Assembly: GCF_900167455.1 (NCBI RefSeq)
Contig: NZ_FUWJ01000003.1
Span: 248,001-312,000, forward strand
Direction: 5' to 3'
DNA length: 64,000 nucleotides
Source: Enhydrobacter aerosaccus
Lineage (GTDB): Bacteria; Pseudomonadota; Alphaproteobacteria; Reyranellales; Reyranellaceae
Both the position numbers and the translations under genes were made by a program. Within the stretch, counting starts at the first letter, position 1; each line of letters opens with the position of its first letter. Below are positions 53,583 through 62,522 of the stretch, piece after piece. The notes under the pieces were generated by a model. It was not told where the DNA came from. It made no database searches and worked only from the letters and a program-made list of their open reading frames with translations.

Positions 53583-54143
53583 ATGTCGAGCCGGTCATCT
53601 TTCTTTCGCTTTGCGATGGCTGGAGTTGTTGCCTCGCTGGCCGCAGGCTGTGGCGGCGATCCGAGCGCCATCAAGGAGCGCGACCTCGACCGGGGCAAGA
53701 CCGGCAAGATCGATGCGGCCCAGGGTCTTGGCGGTCAGAATCGCGAAACGGGATCCCTGTTCGGCCCGGGCGGCCTGTTCGGCTCCCGATCGGAGAAGAA
53801 GGAGACGGACACAGGCGTGGCGGTCAACGCCTTCCTGTGGCGCGCCTCCCTGGATACGATCAACTTCATTCCGCTCGTCCAGGCCGATCCGTTTGGCGGG
53901 GTTATCATCACGGATTGGTACACGCCGTCGGAGACGCCGAACGAGCGCATGAAGGTCCAGATCACCATCCTCGATCGAGAACTGCGCGCGGACGGTGTGC
54001 GCGTATCGGTGTTCAAACAGCAGATGAACCCGAAGGGCGGCGGATGGCTGGACGCGCCGGTCGATCCGCACACCAATACCGATATCGAGAACGCGATCCT
54101 CACGCGCGCCCGGCAACTCCGAATCGCGCAAGGCGGCAGCTGA
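53583..54143 (+). CDS. DUF3576-domain lipoprotein
   Basis: A 186-residue protein with a lipoprotein signal (FFRFAMAGVVASLAAGC, lipidated Cys about residue 23). The DUF3576 domain follows: VAVNAFLWRASLDTINFIPL, DPFGGVIITDWY and IENAILTRARQLRIAQ. Its function is not known; in alphaproteobacteria it regularly precedes leuS, as here (84 bp). The ATG at 53583 has a CAGCAGG stretch upstream and is chosen over much longer readings that lack similarity. Confidence 0.88.
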   Translation: MSSRSSFFRFAMAGVVASLAAGCGGDPSAIKERDLDRGKTGKIDAAQGLGGQNRETGSLFGPGGLFGSRSEKKETDTGVAVNAFLWRASLDTINFIPLVQADPFGGVIITDWYTPSETPNERMKVQITILDRELRADGVRVSVFKQQMNPKGGGWLDAPVDPHTNTDIENAILTRARQLRIAQGGS

Positions 54144-54227
54144 TCCGGCGTTCGGACGTTCACAAAGCTTGACGCGAGAGGCTGCAGGGGGCATCCGCTG
54201 CGGCCTCTGTCGTTTTGGGAGTGAGCC

Positions 54228-56819
54228 GTGTCGCCGCAGCCGCCGCGCTACAATTTCCGCGAGACCGAAGCCAAGTGGCAGAAGGTCTGGGAGGAGCGCC
54301 AGACGTTCCGGGCCGTAATGGATGCGTCCCGACCCAAGTATTACGTGCTGGAAATGTTCCCCTATCCGTCGGGGCGCATTCACATGGGCCACGTCCGCAA
54401 CTACACCCAGGGCGACGTGATCGCGCGATACAAGCGCGCTAAGGGGTTCAACGTCCTCCATCCGATGGGATGGGACGCGTTCGGCCTGCCCGCCGAGAAC
54501 GCGGCGATGGAAAAAAAGGTCCATCCCAAGAAATGGACCTACGAAAACATCGCCACCATGAAGGCGCAGCTCAAGTCGATGGGCCTGTCGCTGGACTGGA
54601 GCCGAGAGCTCGCGACCTGCGACCCATCCTACTATCGCCACCAGCAGAAGATGTTCCTCGACTTCTGGAAGGCCGGGCTAGCCTACCGCAAGGAGGCCTG
54701 GGTCAACTGGGATCCCGTCGACAATACGGTGCTTGCTAACGAGCAGGTGATCGAGGGCAGGGGCTGGCGCACCGGCGCTCTCGTCGAGCGACGCAAGCTC
54801 ACCCAGTGGAACCTCAAGATCACCCATTTCGCCGACGAGCTGCTGAGTCGCCTCGATACGCTCGACCGCTGGCCCGAGAAGGTGCGCCTGATGCAGGCCA
54901 ACTGGATCGGCAAGAGCCGCGGCGCCCGCGTCTTCTGGGAGCTCACCGATCCGGCCGGCGCCGACCGCGGCAAGCTCGAGATCTTCACCACCAGGCCCGA
55001 CACGCTCTACGGCGCGTCATTCATGGCGCTGTCAGTCGATCATCCTCGCGTCGCCGAGCTGGCGCAGAACGATCCGGGTCTGCAACACTTCATCGCCGAT
55101 TGCCGCAAGACCGGCACGGCCGCGGCCGAACTCGAAACGGCGGAGAAGCAGGGCTACAAGCTGCCGCTGCTCGCCCAGCATCCGCTGGTTCCGGGACGTA
55201 CTGTGCCCGTCTATGCCGCCAACTTCGTCCTGATGGAATACGGCACAGGCGCCATCTTCGGCTGTCCGGGCCACGACGAGCGCGACCACGAGTTCGCCAC
55301 CAAGTACGGCTTGCCGATCATTCCGGTGGTGATGCCGAAGGACGCCGATGCCAAGAGCTTCAGCGTCGTCGACGCGCCGTTCGTCGAGGACGGCGTCATC
55401 ATCAATTCGGATTTCCTGAACGGCCTCGAGGTCGAGGACGCCAAGGCCCGGGTGATTGCCCGGCTCGAGGAAATGGGCGTCGGCAAGGGCACGATCCAGT
55501 ACCGGCTGCGCGACTGGCTGGTCTCGCGTCAGCGCTACTGGGGTTGTCCCATCCCGGCAATCCATTGCGACAAGTGCGGCGTGGTGCCGGTGCCGGAAAA
55601 GGATCTGCCGGTGAAGTTGCCGGACGACGTGACCTTCGATCGCCCCGGCAATCCGCTCGATCGTCATCCGACCTGGAAGCACGTCACCTGCCCCTCCTGC
55701 GGCGGAGAGGCGCGCCGCGAGACCGACACGTTCGACACGTTCATCGATTCGAGCTGGTATTTCGATCGCTTCACGTCGCCTCATCTGGAGGCGGCGCCGT
55801 TCGACCGGAACGAGAACCACTACTGGATGCCGGTCGATCAATATATCGGCGGTGTCGAACACGCGATCCTGCATCTGCTCTACTCGCGCTTCTGGACCCG
55901 CGCCATGCGCGAAGTGCAGATGACCAGTCGCGACGAGCCGTTCGATGGCCTGTTCACCCAGGGCATGGTGTGCCACGAGACCTATCGCGCGAGCGACGGC
56001 ACCTGGCTGCTGCCGGAGGAGGTCGAGCGGACGAACGGCGGCAAGGTCGTACGCGTCTCCGACAAGAGTCCGGTCGAGGTCGGCCGATCGGAGAAGATGT
56101 CCAAGTCGAAGAAGAACGTCGTCGATCCGGATCAGATCATCCGCGACTACGGCGCCGACACGGCTCGCTGGTTCATGCTGTCGGACAGTCCTCCGGAGCG
56201 CGATCTGGAATGGACCGAGGCCGGCGTCACCGGCGCCTGGCGTTTCCAGCAACGTCTGCATCGCGTCGCCAGTGAGGCGATGGGGCACCTGCCGGCAATC
56301 GATGCGCCGAAGCCCGCCTCCTTCTCGGATGCGGCGACGCAACTGCGCCGCGCCGCGCATCGCACGATCGCGGCGCTTTCGGCCGATATCGAAGCGTTCC
56401 ATTTCAACAAGGCGGTCGCGCGCCTCTACGAGCTGGCAGGCACCATCGGCAACGCGGTCCCCAAGGACGACTCCCACAAATGGGCCGTGCGCGAAGCGCT
56501 CGAGATCTTCGTTCGGCTGATCGGGCCGATGACGCCGCATCTCGCCGAAGAGCTGTGGCAGGCACTGGGCCACAAGACGCTCCTGGCCGAGGAGCCATGG
56601 CCGGTGGCCGAGGAGGCCTTGCTGGTCGACGACACCGTCACGGTGGCCGTGCAGCTCAATGGCAAGCTGCGCAGCACCATCCAGCTGGCCAAGGACGCCC
56701 CCAAGGAGGTCGCCGAACAGGCGGCGCTCGCGCTGCCCGAGATCGTGCGCGGGCTGGATGGCAAGCCTCCCCGGCGCGTCGTCGTCGTCCCCAACCGGAT
56801 CGTCAACGTCGTGCTATAA
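54228..56819 (+). CDS. leuS: Leucyl-tRNA synthetase
   Basis: An 863-residue class I synthetase. The HIGH-type motif is HMGH (52-55) and the KMSKS motif is at residues 623-627. The CP1 editing domain carries [16 protein letters not shown] and the late [19 protein letters not shown], and a zinc-like CDKCGVVPV / CPSCGGEA region is present. It ends [14 protein letters not shown], the usual C-terminus. A GTG start has GGGAG 6 nt upstream. Confidence 0.98.
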   Translation: MSPQPPRYNFRETEAKWQKVWEERQTFRAVMDASRPKYYVLEMFPYPSGRIHMGHVRNYTQGDVIARYKRAKGFNVLHPMGWDAFGLPAENAAMEKKVHPKKWTYENIATMKAQLKSMGLSLDWSRELATCDPSYYRHQQKMFLDFWKAGLAYRKEAWVNWDPVDNTVLANEQVIEGRGWRTGALVERRKLTQWNLKITHFADELLSRLDTLDRWPEKVRLMQANWIGKSRGARVFWELTDPAGADRGKLEIFTTRPDTLYGASFMALSVDHPRVAELAQNDPGLQHFIADCRKTGTAAAELETAEKQGYKLPLLAQHPLVPGRTVPVYAANFVLMEYGTGAIFGCPGHDERDHEFATKYGLPIIPVVMPKDADAKSFSVVDAPFVEDGVIINSDFLNGLEVEDAKARVIARLEEMGVGKGTIQYRLRDWLVSRQRYWGCPIPAIHCDKCGVVPVPEKDLPVKLPDDVTFDRPGNPLDRHPTWKHVTCPSCGGEARRETDTFDTFIDSSWYFDRFTSPHLEAAPFDRNENHYWMPVDQYIGGVEHAILHLLYSRFWTRAMREVQMTSRDEPFDGLFTQGMVCHETYRASDGTWLLPEEVERTNGGKVVRVSDKSPVEVGRSEKMSKSKKNVVDPDQIIRDYGADTARWFMLSDSPPERDLEWTEAGVTGAWRFQQRLHRVASEAMGHLPAIDAPKPASFSDAATQLRRAAHRTIAALSADIEAFHFNKAVARLYELAGTIGNAVPKDDSHKWAVREALEIFVRLIGPMTPHLAEELWQALGHKTLLAEEPWPVAEEALLVDDTVTVAVQLNGKLRSTIQLAKDAPKEVAEQAALALPEIVRGLDGKPPRRVVVVPNRIVNVVL

Positions 56820-56826
56820 GCACAGC

Positions 56827-57867
56827 GTGAAGATCGAGCCGCGCCAAGCCGAAGCCTTTCTCAAGAAGCCGGATGCCAAGATCCGGGCTGTCGTCATCTA
56901 TGGCAATGACGACGGCTTGGTGGCCGAGCGCGGCAGTCTGCTCGCCAAGACGGTGTGCGAGGATCTCAAGGATCCGTTCCGGGTCGTCGATATCGGCGGC
57001 GATGTGCTGAAGGCGGACCCGGCCCGGCTGGCCGACGAATTCTCGGCCATGTCCCTGATGGGCGGGCGCCGGGTGATCCGCGTGCGGCCCGCTGGAGAGG
57101 AATCGGTTGCGGCCCTCGAGAACCTGATCGCCGCAGGAGCGGGCGACGCTCTGGTCGTCCTGGAGGCGGGCAACCTGACGCCGCGGTCAAACCTGCGGAC
57201 GCTGGCCGAAACCGAGTCGCTGCTGGCAGCCCTGCCTTGCTACATGGACACCGCGGAAGCGCTGGAGGGCCTGGTCGAGAGCGCGGCCCGCGCCGCCGGT
57301 TTCGCGGTCGATCCAGCCGCCCTCGATTGGATCGTCGACCGACTGGGCGGCGATCGTGGCCAAACGCGCAGCGAGGTGGAAAAGCTCCTGCTCTACAAGA
57401 GCGGAGACGGAAACAGGACGATCACGCTGGAGGATGCCGTCGCCGTGCTCGGCGATACGGCCGCGGTCGGCATCGACGACGTCATCGCAGCCACATTCGA
57501 CGGCGAGATCGTCGCGCTCGACCGGGCGCTGGACCGCGTTTTCGCGGAAGGTGGCAATTCCATCCAGCTGGTGCGCTCGCTCCAACGCCATGCCGACCAG
57601 CTCCATCTCGTCTCGGGCCACGCCAAGGGCGGCAATTTCGAGAGCGCACTCTTCAAGGCCCGTGGCCTGCCGCGCGGCGGACCGGTCCGCCAGCGCTTCG
57701 AGCGGCATCTGCGCGCCTGGCCACTGCCCCGCTTGAGCGCGGCATTGACGACGATCCTCGACGCTGAGATCGACTGCAAGCGCACGGGCATGCCGGACGA
57801 GACCATCGCCCGGCGTCTTTGCCTCCGCCTCGCCCAGGCCGCTCGCCAGGCCAAGGCCCGGCGTTAA
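56827..57867 (+). CDS. holA: DNA polymerase III delta subunit
   Basis: A 346-residue clamp-loader subunit. Family patterns are VVIYGNDDGLVAERG, the FSAMSLMGGRRVIRV segment and LLYKSGDGNRTITLEDA, with the alpha-helical C-terminal third (FAEGGNSIQLVRSLQRHADQL). The GTG start is only 7 bp after leuS. The lptE gene that often lies between leuS and holA in this class is not there. Its TAA overlaps the stop of the convergent glycosyltransferase (TTAA). Confidence 0.93.
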   Translation: MKIEPRQAEAFLKKPDAKIRAVVIYGNDDGLVAERGSLLAKTVCEDLKDPFRVVDIGGDVLKADPARLADEFSAMSLMGGRRVIRVRPAGEESVAALENLIAAGAGDALVVLEAGNLTPRSNLRTLAETESLLAALPCYMDTAEALEGLVESAARAAGFAVDPAALDWIVDRLGGDRGQTRSEVEKLLLYKSGDGNRTITLEDAVAVLGDTAAVGIDDVIAATFDGEIVALDRALDRVFAEGGNSIQLVRSLQRHADQLHLVSGHAKGGNFESALFKARGLPRGGPVRQRFERHLRAWPLPRLSAALTTILDAEIDCKRTGMPDETIARRLCLRLAQAARQAKARR

Positions 57868-59858
57868 GGAAGCGCCGCCACGTCGAAGCCGCTGGGCGCA
57901 TCGCCCCGCAGGCAGCGCTCGTACATCTCGATATAGGCACTCTCGAGATGGCGGCACGTTCTGCCCGTATCGAACAGCGGCGCCTGAGAGCGCTGCGCCT
58001 CCAACCGTCCCTTGGTCTCGGCCAGGAGGTCGGGGGTCGTTGCGAGCTTGAAAGCCAGCGCCTCGTACTCGGCCAGATTGGTGGTGACAAGCTCGGGCAG
58101 CCCGACAGCGTTCAGGAGACTGGCCGCCACGCGCGAGGCGAAGGTATCACCCGTCAAGGTGATCAGCGGCAGTCCGACCCAGAGCGCATCGCTGGCCGTG
58201 GTGTGGGCGTTGCAAGGAAAGGTGTCGAGAAAGAGATCGGCACAGCGATGTCGCGCCAGATGCTGGTCCAGCGGCACCCGCGGCGCGAAGACGAGTCGGT
58301 TCGGTGACACACCACGCTGCTGCGCCTCGCGTCGCACGGCGGCGATGGCAAACGGATTGTCGTCGAGCAGCCACAACACGCTGCCTTCGACGGCGCGCAG
58401 CAGTCGCATCCAGACATCGAAGATTGCCGGCCTGATCTTGTAGCTGTTGTTGAAGGAGCAGAAGACGAAGGCTCTGTCCGGCAGGCCGAGTTCACGGCGC
58501 GACGGGCCTTGTTCGGCGATTGCCCTCTTGTTGTCGTTGACCTGATAGCTGTCGGGCAAGCGCACGATCTTCTCGCTGTAGGCCGGCTCATGCTGCGGCG
58601 GTATGACCTGATGGTCGGCGATAAGGTAGTCGATGAAGGACGTCCCCATCGTCGCCGGGAAGCCCAGATAGAGGACCTGAATCGGCGCCGGCCGATGCGC
58701 CAGGATTCCCGCGCGGTTCAGGGCCGTGTAACCGGCGAGATCGACGGCGATGTCGATGCCTTCCTGATGAAGCAGCTCCGCCACGGCACGATCACCGTGT
58801 TCTCGGACGTCGATGAAGCGGTCGAAGCCTGCCTGCAGGCGGGCCCGCATCGGGCTCTGATCGTCGGGCCCGTAGGAAATGCCGAAGACCTCGAAGTGCG
58901 ACCGGTGATGATGCTCGAACAGGCCCGCTGTCAGGTAAGCGGTCGCATGTTGCCGGAAATCCGGCGAGAGATAAGCAAGGCGAATCCGGTCGCGACGCAC
59001 CGGGCGGCCGGTCACCAGCGGGCGGGGCGAAGGCGGAAAGTCGGCGGCAGCGAAGGCACGCGCGCACAGAAGCTGGTCTGCAGGTACCAAGGAGTAATTG
59101 AAGAAGGTGAACGGTGCATCGGCGCGCTCACCGCGTCTGATGGCGGAAATGATGGCAGCCGCGGCCGCGTCGTAGCCCTGCCACTGACACGCGTTGAGGC
59201 GCGTATCGAACAGCATGCCCGGAAGATAGGGCAGCTGAGGCGCCAGCGTCAGCAGTCGGCCAAAGACGGCTGCGGCCTCGTCGAGGCGTTTCATCTCGCG
59301 CAAGATGCGTCCCTTGTGGTTTAACGCGAGGACGAAATCCGGCATCAGCTGCAGCGCTCGGTCATAGGCCGCAAGAGCCTCGTCGACGCGTCCCAACGCC
59401 TGTAGCGCATTGCCACGGTTGTTGTGCGCCAGGGCAAAATCGGGATTCCGCCGAAGCGCTTCGTCATAGTCGGCCAGCGCTTCCTCGGGACGGTTGAGCG
59501 CCAGCAGCACATTGCCCCGATTGTTCAGGGATTCCGCCGCATCGGGCTCCAGTTCGAGCGCGCGTTGGTGACAGGCCAGAGCTTCGTCGAACCGTTGCAG
59601 CTCCTGCAGCGCGAGGCCGAGATTGGAATGGGCTTCCGGTACCTTCGGGTCGACCGCGATGGCACGCTCGATCCAGTCGGCAGCCTCCGCATGGGCGCCG
59701 CGCTGATAGTGGATCAGACCGGTGAAATGCAGCGCATGAAAATGGGACGGCTGCCCGGCGAGCACCGAACGGTAGCACCGTTCAGCTTCGTCGAGCCGGC
59801 CCTGACGATGAAGCGCGAAGCCTTGCTCGAAGGCCACTGCGGGATCTGCGGTTTCCAT
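57864..59858 (-). CDS. TPR-containing SPINDLY/OGT-type (GT41) glycosyltransferase
   Basis: A 664-residue soluble protein. Residues 1-230 hold about six TPR units (for example AHSNLGLALQELQRFDEALA, SLNNRGNVLLALNRPEEALA). Residues about 290-650 form a GT41 domain with LAYLSPDFRQHATAYLTAGL (catalytic-type His), YLGFPATMGTSFIDYLIAD and CADLFLDTFPCNAHTTASDALW. Such enzymes add GlcNAc or fucose-type sugars to proteins. It lies 42 bp downstream of the encapsulin gene on the same strand, so co-transcription is possible. Confidence 0.92.
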   Translation of the reverse strand: METADPAVAFEQGFALHRQGRLDEAERCYRSVLAGQPSHFHALHFTGLIHYQRGAHAEAADWIERAIAVDPKVPEAHSNLGLALQELQRFDEALACHQRALELEPDAAESLNNRGNVLLALNRPEEALADYDEALRRNPDFALAHNNRGNALQALGRVDEALAAYDRALQLMPDFVLALNHKGRILREMKRLDEAAAVFGRLLTLAPQLPYLPGMLFDTRLNACQWQGYDAAAAAIISAIRRGERADAPFTFFNYSLVPADQLLCARAFAAADFPPSPRPLVTGRPVRRDRIRLAYLSPDFRQHATAYLTAGLFEHHHRSHFEVFGISYGPDDQSPMRARLQAGFDRFIDVREHGDRAVAELLHQEGIDIAVDLAGYTALNRAGILAHRPAPIQVLYLGFPATMGTSFIDYLIADHQVIPPQHEPAYSEKIVRLPDSYQVNDNKRAIAEQGPSRRELGLPDRAFVFCSFNNSYKIRPAIFDVWMRLLRAVEGSVLWLLDDNPFAIAAVRREAQQRGVSPNRLVFAPRVPLDQHLARHRCADLFLDTFPCNAHTTASDALWVGLPLITLTGDTFASRVAASLLNAVGLPELVTTNLAEYEALAFKLATTPDLLAETKGRLEAQRSQAPLFDTGRTCRHLESAYIEMYERCLRGDAPSGFDVAALP

Positions 59859-59900
59859 GGCGCGGACACTAGCCGAAATCCGCCGCCCCGGAAGCCGCTG

Positions 59901-60716
59901 TTACTTCTTGCCCCCTGCGGAGAGCGGCACGGCCGCTTGCTCGGTCAGGACGAGGAAGGTGAAGCTCTCTTCGATATAGAGTCGCACCAGCTCGGTCGTA
60001 TGTTCGAGATAGCCGATGGAGAAATCCTGTCCGACGGTGAGTTCGAAGTCGCCGCCGCGCAGAGAAATCACCAGGCCACCGTCGAGCCCCGGCGCAGGAA
60101 CGATATCGCCTTCCACCAGCCGCTTCACGTGCGTGAGGATCGGATAGCCGCCATCGGTGCGCGCGGCGAGATCCTTGTAAAGCTGTTCGTTCAACACCAC
60201 GGCGAACGGCCCTTCGACGCCGTCATCCCGCAGCCGGGTCAGGGCCGCGGCCACCGCGCCAGGATAGTCGTTGTGACTGGTGCCAAGAGGCACCGTGGCA
60301 GTGCCACTGGCCTGACAGATGCCGGTGATGTGCGCCGCGTCGTAGCCGTGGAAGATCGCGCGGTCCTCGGCGATGGCGATCTGACGGGCCGCCGCCGTCA
60401 CCGCATCGAGATCGGGGTCGCGTGCTCCGCGATCGATGGCATCAAGCTCGGCGCGCGTCATCTCGAACGGAACGCGCAATTCGACCAGCGGCTGGATGCG
60501 CCGCAACCGCGCCTGGACATCCTTGCCGTTGACGGGAGAGGCAATCGGGTCGGCGCGACCCAATTCGACATCCGATGCCTGCCAGCCCAGCGGCCCGCGG
60601 AAATCAACGACGCGGCGCGCGGCCAGCAGGGCCCGCAACGTCCGCTTTGCCTCCTTCTCGATCTCGGCCCAGCCGGCCGGGGTGATGGGAGCGCGTTCGC
60701 GAAAAAGATGGTTCAT
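59901..60716 (-). CDS. Family 1 encapsulin shell protein
   Basis: A 271-residue HK97-fold nanocompartment shell protein. The N-terminus MNHLFRERAPITPAGWAEIE continuing KEAKRTLRALLAARRVVDFRGP is characteristic of encapsulins. Later segments AIAEDRAIFHGYDAAHITGI and DFSIGYLEHTTELVRLYIEESFTF are also typical. The start ATG overlaps the stop of the ferritin-like cargo gene (ATGA, 60713-60716), so shell and cargo are co-translated. The length matches known encapsulins. Confidence 0.95.
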   Translation of the reverse strand: MNHLFRERAPITPAGWAEIEKEAKRTLRALLAARRVVDFRGPLGWQASDVELGRADPIASPVNGKDVQARLRRIQPLVELRVPFEMTRAELDAIDRGARDPDLDAVTAAARQIAIAEDRAIFHGYDAAHITGICQASGTATVPLGTSHNDYPGAVAAALTRLRDDGVEGPFAVVLNEQLYKDLAARTDGGYPILTHVKRLVEGDIVPAPGLDGGLVISLRGGDFELTVGQDFSIGYLEHTTELVRLYIEESFTFLVLTEQAAVPLSAGGKK

Positions 60717-61093
60717 CGACTGGTTCCCCGCAGGCTTCCGATGCCGAGGTCGCCACCGTTGGTGGGCGATGAAGCCTTGTAGCCACCTCCGTGTTCGGCT
60801 TCCACCTCGATCTCCGTAATGGGACTGTCGGTGAAGAGGTAGGTCTTGAAATGCTGCTCGATGGCGGGATCCGTGCGCCGCAGCCATTCCAGCACCATGG
60901 CCGCATGCTCCTTCTCCTCATCGCGATTATGCTCGAGGATTGCGCGGAGTTCGGGATTCGATGTCGCCTTGGCGCGCTGGTTGTACCAGTCGACGGCCTC
61001 CAGTTCCTCCATCACGGAAACGATCGCGCGATGGACGTCGATGACCTCGTCTCCGAGCTTTTCCGGGTCCTCGTGCAGCGTTTCACTTGCCAT
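60713..61093 (-). CDS. Encapsulated ferritin-like protein (EncFtn) with cargo-loading peptide
   Basis: A 126-residue two-helix ferritin-like protein. Helix 1 holds VMEELEAVDWYNQRAKA (Glu29, Glu30, Glu32, Trp36) and helix 2 holds ILEHNRDEEKEHAAMVLEW (Glu59, Glu60, Glu62, His63), the iron-site pattern of EncFtn, which forms its ferroxidase centre at a dimer interface. After a Gly/Ser-rich tail comes GGDLGIGSLRG (113-123), the canonical encapsulin targeting peptide. It oxidises Fe(II) and feeds iron into the shell. It lies just upstream of the encapsulin gene. Confidence 0.95.
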   Translation of the reverse strand: MASETLHEDPEKLGDEVIDVHRAIVSVMEELEAVDWYNQRAKATSNPELRAILEHNRDEEKEHAAMVLEWLRRTDPAIEQHFKTYLFTDSPITEIEVEAEHGGGYKASSPTNGGDLGIGSLRGTSR

Positions 61094-61198
61094 CCGTCCA
61101 CACTCCCACTTGCGGACGAACGCGCGGTCCGGCCGTCGCGGGTTGAACGCGAAATGGAAGACGAAGTTCCCGGCACTGGCCGGGTCGCCCTGATGAAC

Positions 61199-61924
61199 TC
61201 AGTCGTCTGGCGGGACGAACATGTAGCCAGCGCCGCGCACCGTCCGGATGCAGGTAGGTCTTGCCGGATCGACCTCGATCTTGCGGCGAATCCGCAGAAT
61301 TCGAATGTCGATCGCCCGGTCGAATGCCTCCATCTCGCGGTGGCTCGTCGTCTCGAGCAGCCAGTCACGGCTGAGGGGCCGGTTCGGGTTTTCGGCAAAG
61401 AGCTTCAGAAGCTCGAATTCACCGGCCCGCAAGGCGATATCTCCACCGGAAAGGGCGGTCATGCGTCGGGTTGTGAGATCGAGCAGGCATTTGCCCATGC
61501 GCACGCGCGCGCCCGGCGTGGCAGCTTCTGCGCCACCCGCCCGGCGCAGAACCGCCTTCAGCCGGGCCAGCAAGGCCCGCGCCTCGTAGGGTTTGGCGAC
61601 ATAATCGTCGGCGCCGATCTCGAGGCCCGCGACCTGATCGACGGTATCGGCGCTGGCGGTCAGCATGATGATGCCCATCCGACGGCTGCGCTCCCGCAGG
61701 AAGCGGGCGAGGGCAAAGCCATCCTCGCTGCCCGGCAGTTTGAGGTCGAGGATGACGAGAGCCGGTGGATCCTTCTCAACCAGCCTGCGAAGGCCGGCGC
61801 CCGACTCCACCCCGGTGGTCCGAAAGCCGTTTGCCTCCAGGAAATCTACAAGCGTTTCACGCTGGAACTGTTCGTCCTCGACAACAATGACATGGGGACG
61901 AGTATCTCTGGGGCGAATGGCCAT
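61199..61924 (-). CDS. OmpR/PhoB-type response regulator
   Basis: A 241-residue regulator. The receiver domain has phospho-acceptor Asp60 (LVILDLKLPG), acidic Asp17/Glu18 region (IVVEDEQ) and Lys in DDYVAKPYEARALL. The C-terminal winged helix (about 140-235) ends with RAIDIRILRIRRKIE and RTVRGAGYMF. It is divergent from the histidine kinase at 62523, with a small minus-strand gene between, and lies 105 bp upstream of the encapsulated ferritin gene on the same strand. Confidence 0.95.
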   Translation of the reverse strand: MAIRPRDTRPHVIVVEDEQFQRETLVDFLEANGFRTTGVESGAGLRRLVEKDPPALVILDLKLPGSEDGFALARFLRERSRRMGIIMLTASADTVDQVAGLEIGADDYVAKPYEARALLARLKAVLRRAGGAEAATPGARVRMGKCLLDLTTRRMTALSGGDIALRAGEFELLKLFAENPNRPLSRDWLLETTSHREMEAFDRAIDIRILRIRRKIEVDPARPTCIRTVRGAGYMFVPPDD

Positions 61925-61965
61925 CGTCGACCATCCTGCCGGCCGGTGAAGACAAGCTCAAGCAC

Positions 61966-62032
61966 CTCAAACGGCACCCCGGAAGTGGGGCACCGTTTGA
62001 GCACGGTCTGGCACCGGGTGATACCGACCGTG
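61966..62032. promoter_or_regulatory. Two adjacent hairpins upstream of the response regulator
   Basis: Hairpin 1 pairs CTCAAACGG (61966-61974) with CCGTTTGAG (61993-62001), with an inner CCCC/GGGG pair. Hairpin 2 pairs CACGGTC (62002-62008) with GACCGTG (62026-62032) and encloses CACC-G-GGTG. No T-run follows on the minus strand. They may be a terminator for the small gene at 62077, a leader of the regulator gene, or operator sites. Confidence 0.45.
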
Positions 62033-62076
62033 AGCGTCGGGGGGTATGTGAACCGACGCTGTCTTGGCGGGGTCGA

Positions 62077-62328
62077 CTAGGGCTTGCAGTCGACCCGAGA
62101 GGGCCTCGGGAATGCCCCTGAAACCGGCTTGCAGCTCCTCATCATGCTGATTCTGGCGGCTGCCATCGGCGCAGCGACCGATCTGGCCGCCGGCACTACC
62201 CGCCGCTCTTCCGCCGGCGGCATGATCAGCAACGAAGCGATCAGGCCGGCGCTGAGGAGGGTTAGAGCCACCGTAAGCACGTTGAACACGTCCTCCACCA
62301 CGGGGTGCATCAGCAGGCGACCAACCAT
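62077..62328 (-). CDS. Small single-span membrane protein of unknown function
   Basis: An 83-residue protein with one strong membrane segment (VFNVLTVALTLLSAGLIASLLI, about residues 13-34) and a basic, Ala/Pro/Met-rich tail with two cysteines. A very good Shine-Dalgarno (AAGGAG, 7 nt before the ATG) supports a real gene. It lies between the response regulator and the kinase genes, on the regulator strand, so it may be an accessory to that two-component system. I do not recognise a family. Confidence 0.65.
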   Translation of the reverse strand: MVGRLLMHPVVEDVFNVLTVALTLLSAGLIASLLIMPPAEERRVVPAARSVAAPMAAARISMMRSCKPVSGAFPRPSRVDCKP

Positions 62329-62522
62329 CGCTGTCTCCTTACCGACCCGTTGGCGAACCCGTCGCGCCAATCGGTGCAGGGACGTTAGCGATCCGGCGGT
62401 TTCCCGATGATTGCGGAACATGCGGATTTGGTTTCTTGTGTTACGCCAACACGGTCATTGCCCGTCGATGAAACCGACGAAACATCTTTCGTGGTCCGCG
62501 TTACGGCGAGGAAACAGGGCAG

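Noticed and set aside
54806-56573. Long frames on both strands within leuS
   Set aside because: leuS is unambiguous with HMGH and KMSKS motifs; the others have no domains.
61093-61198. Iron-responsive box before the encapsulated ferritin gene
   Set aside because: The 105-bp gap has no TTAGAA/TTCTAA or Fur-like palindrome.
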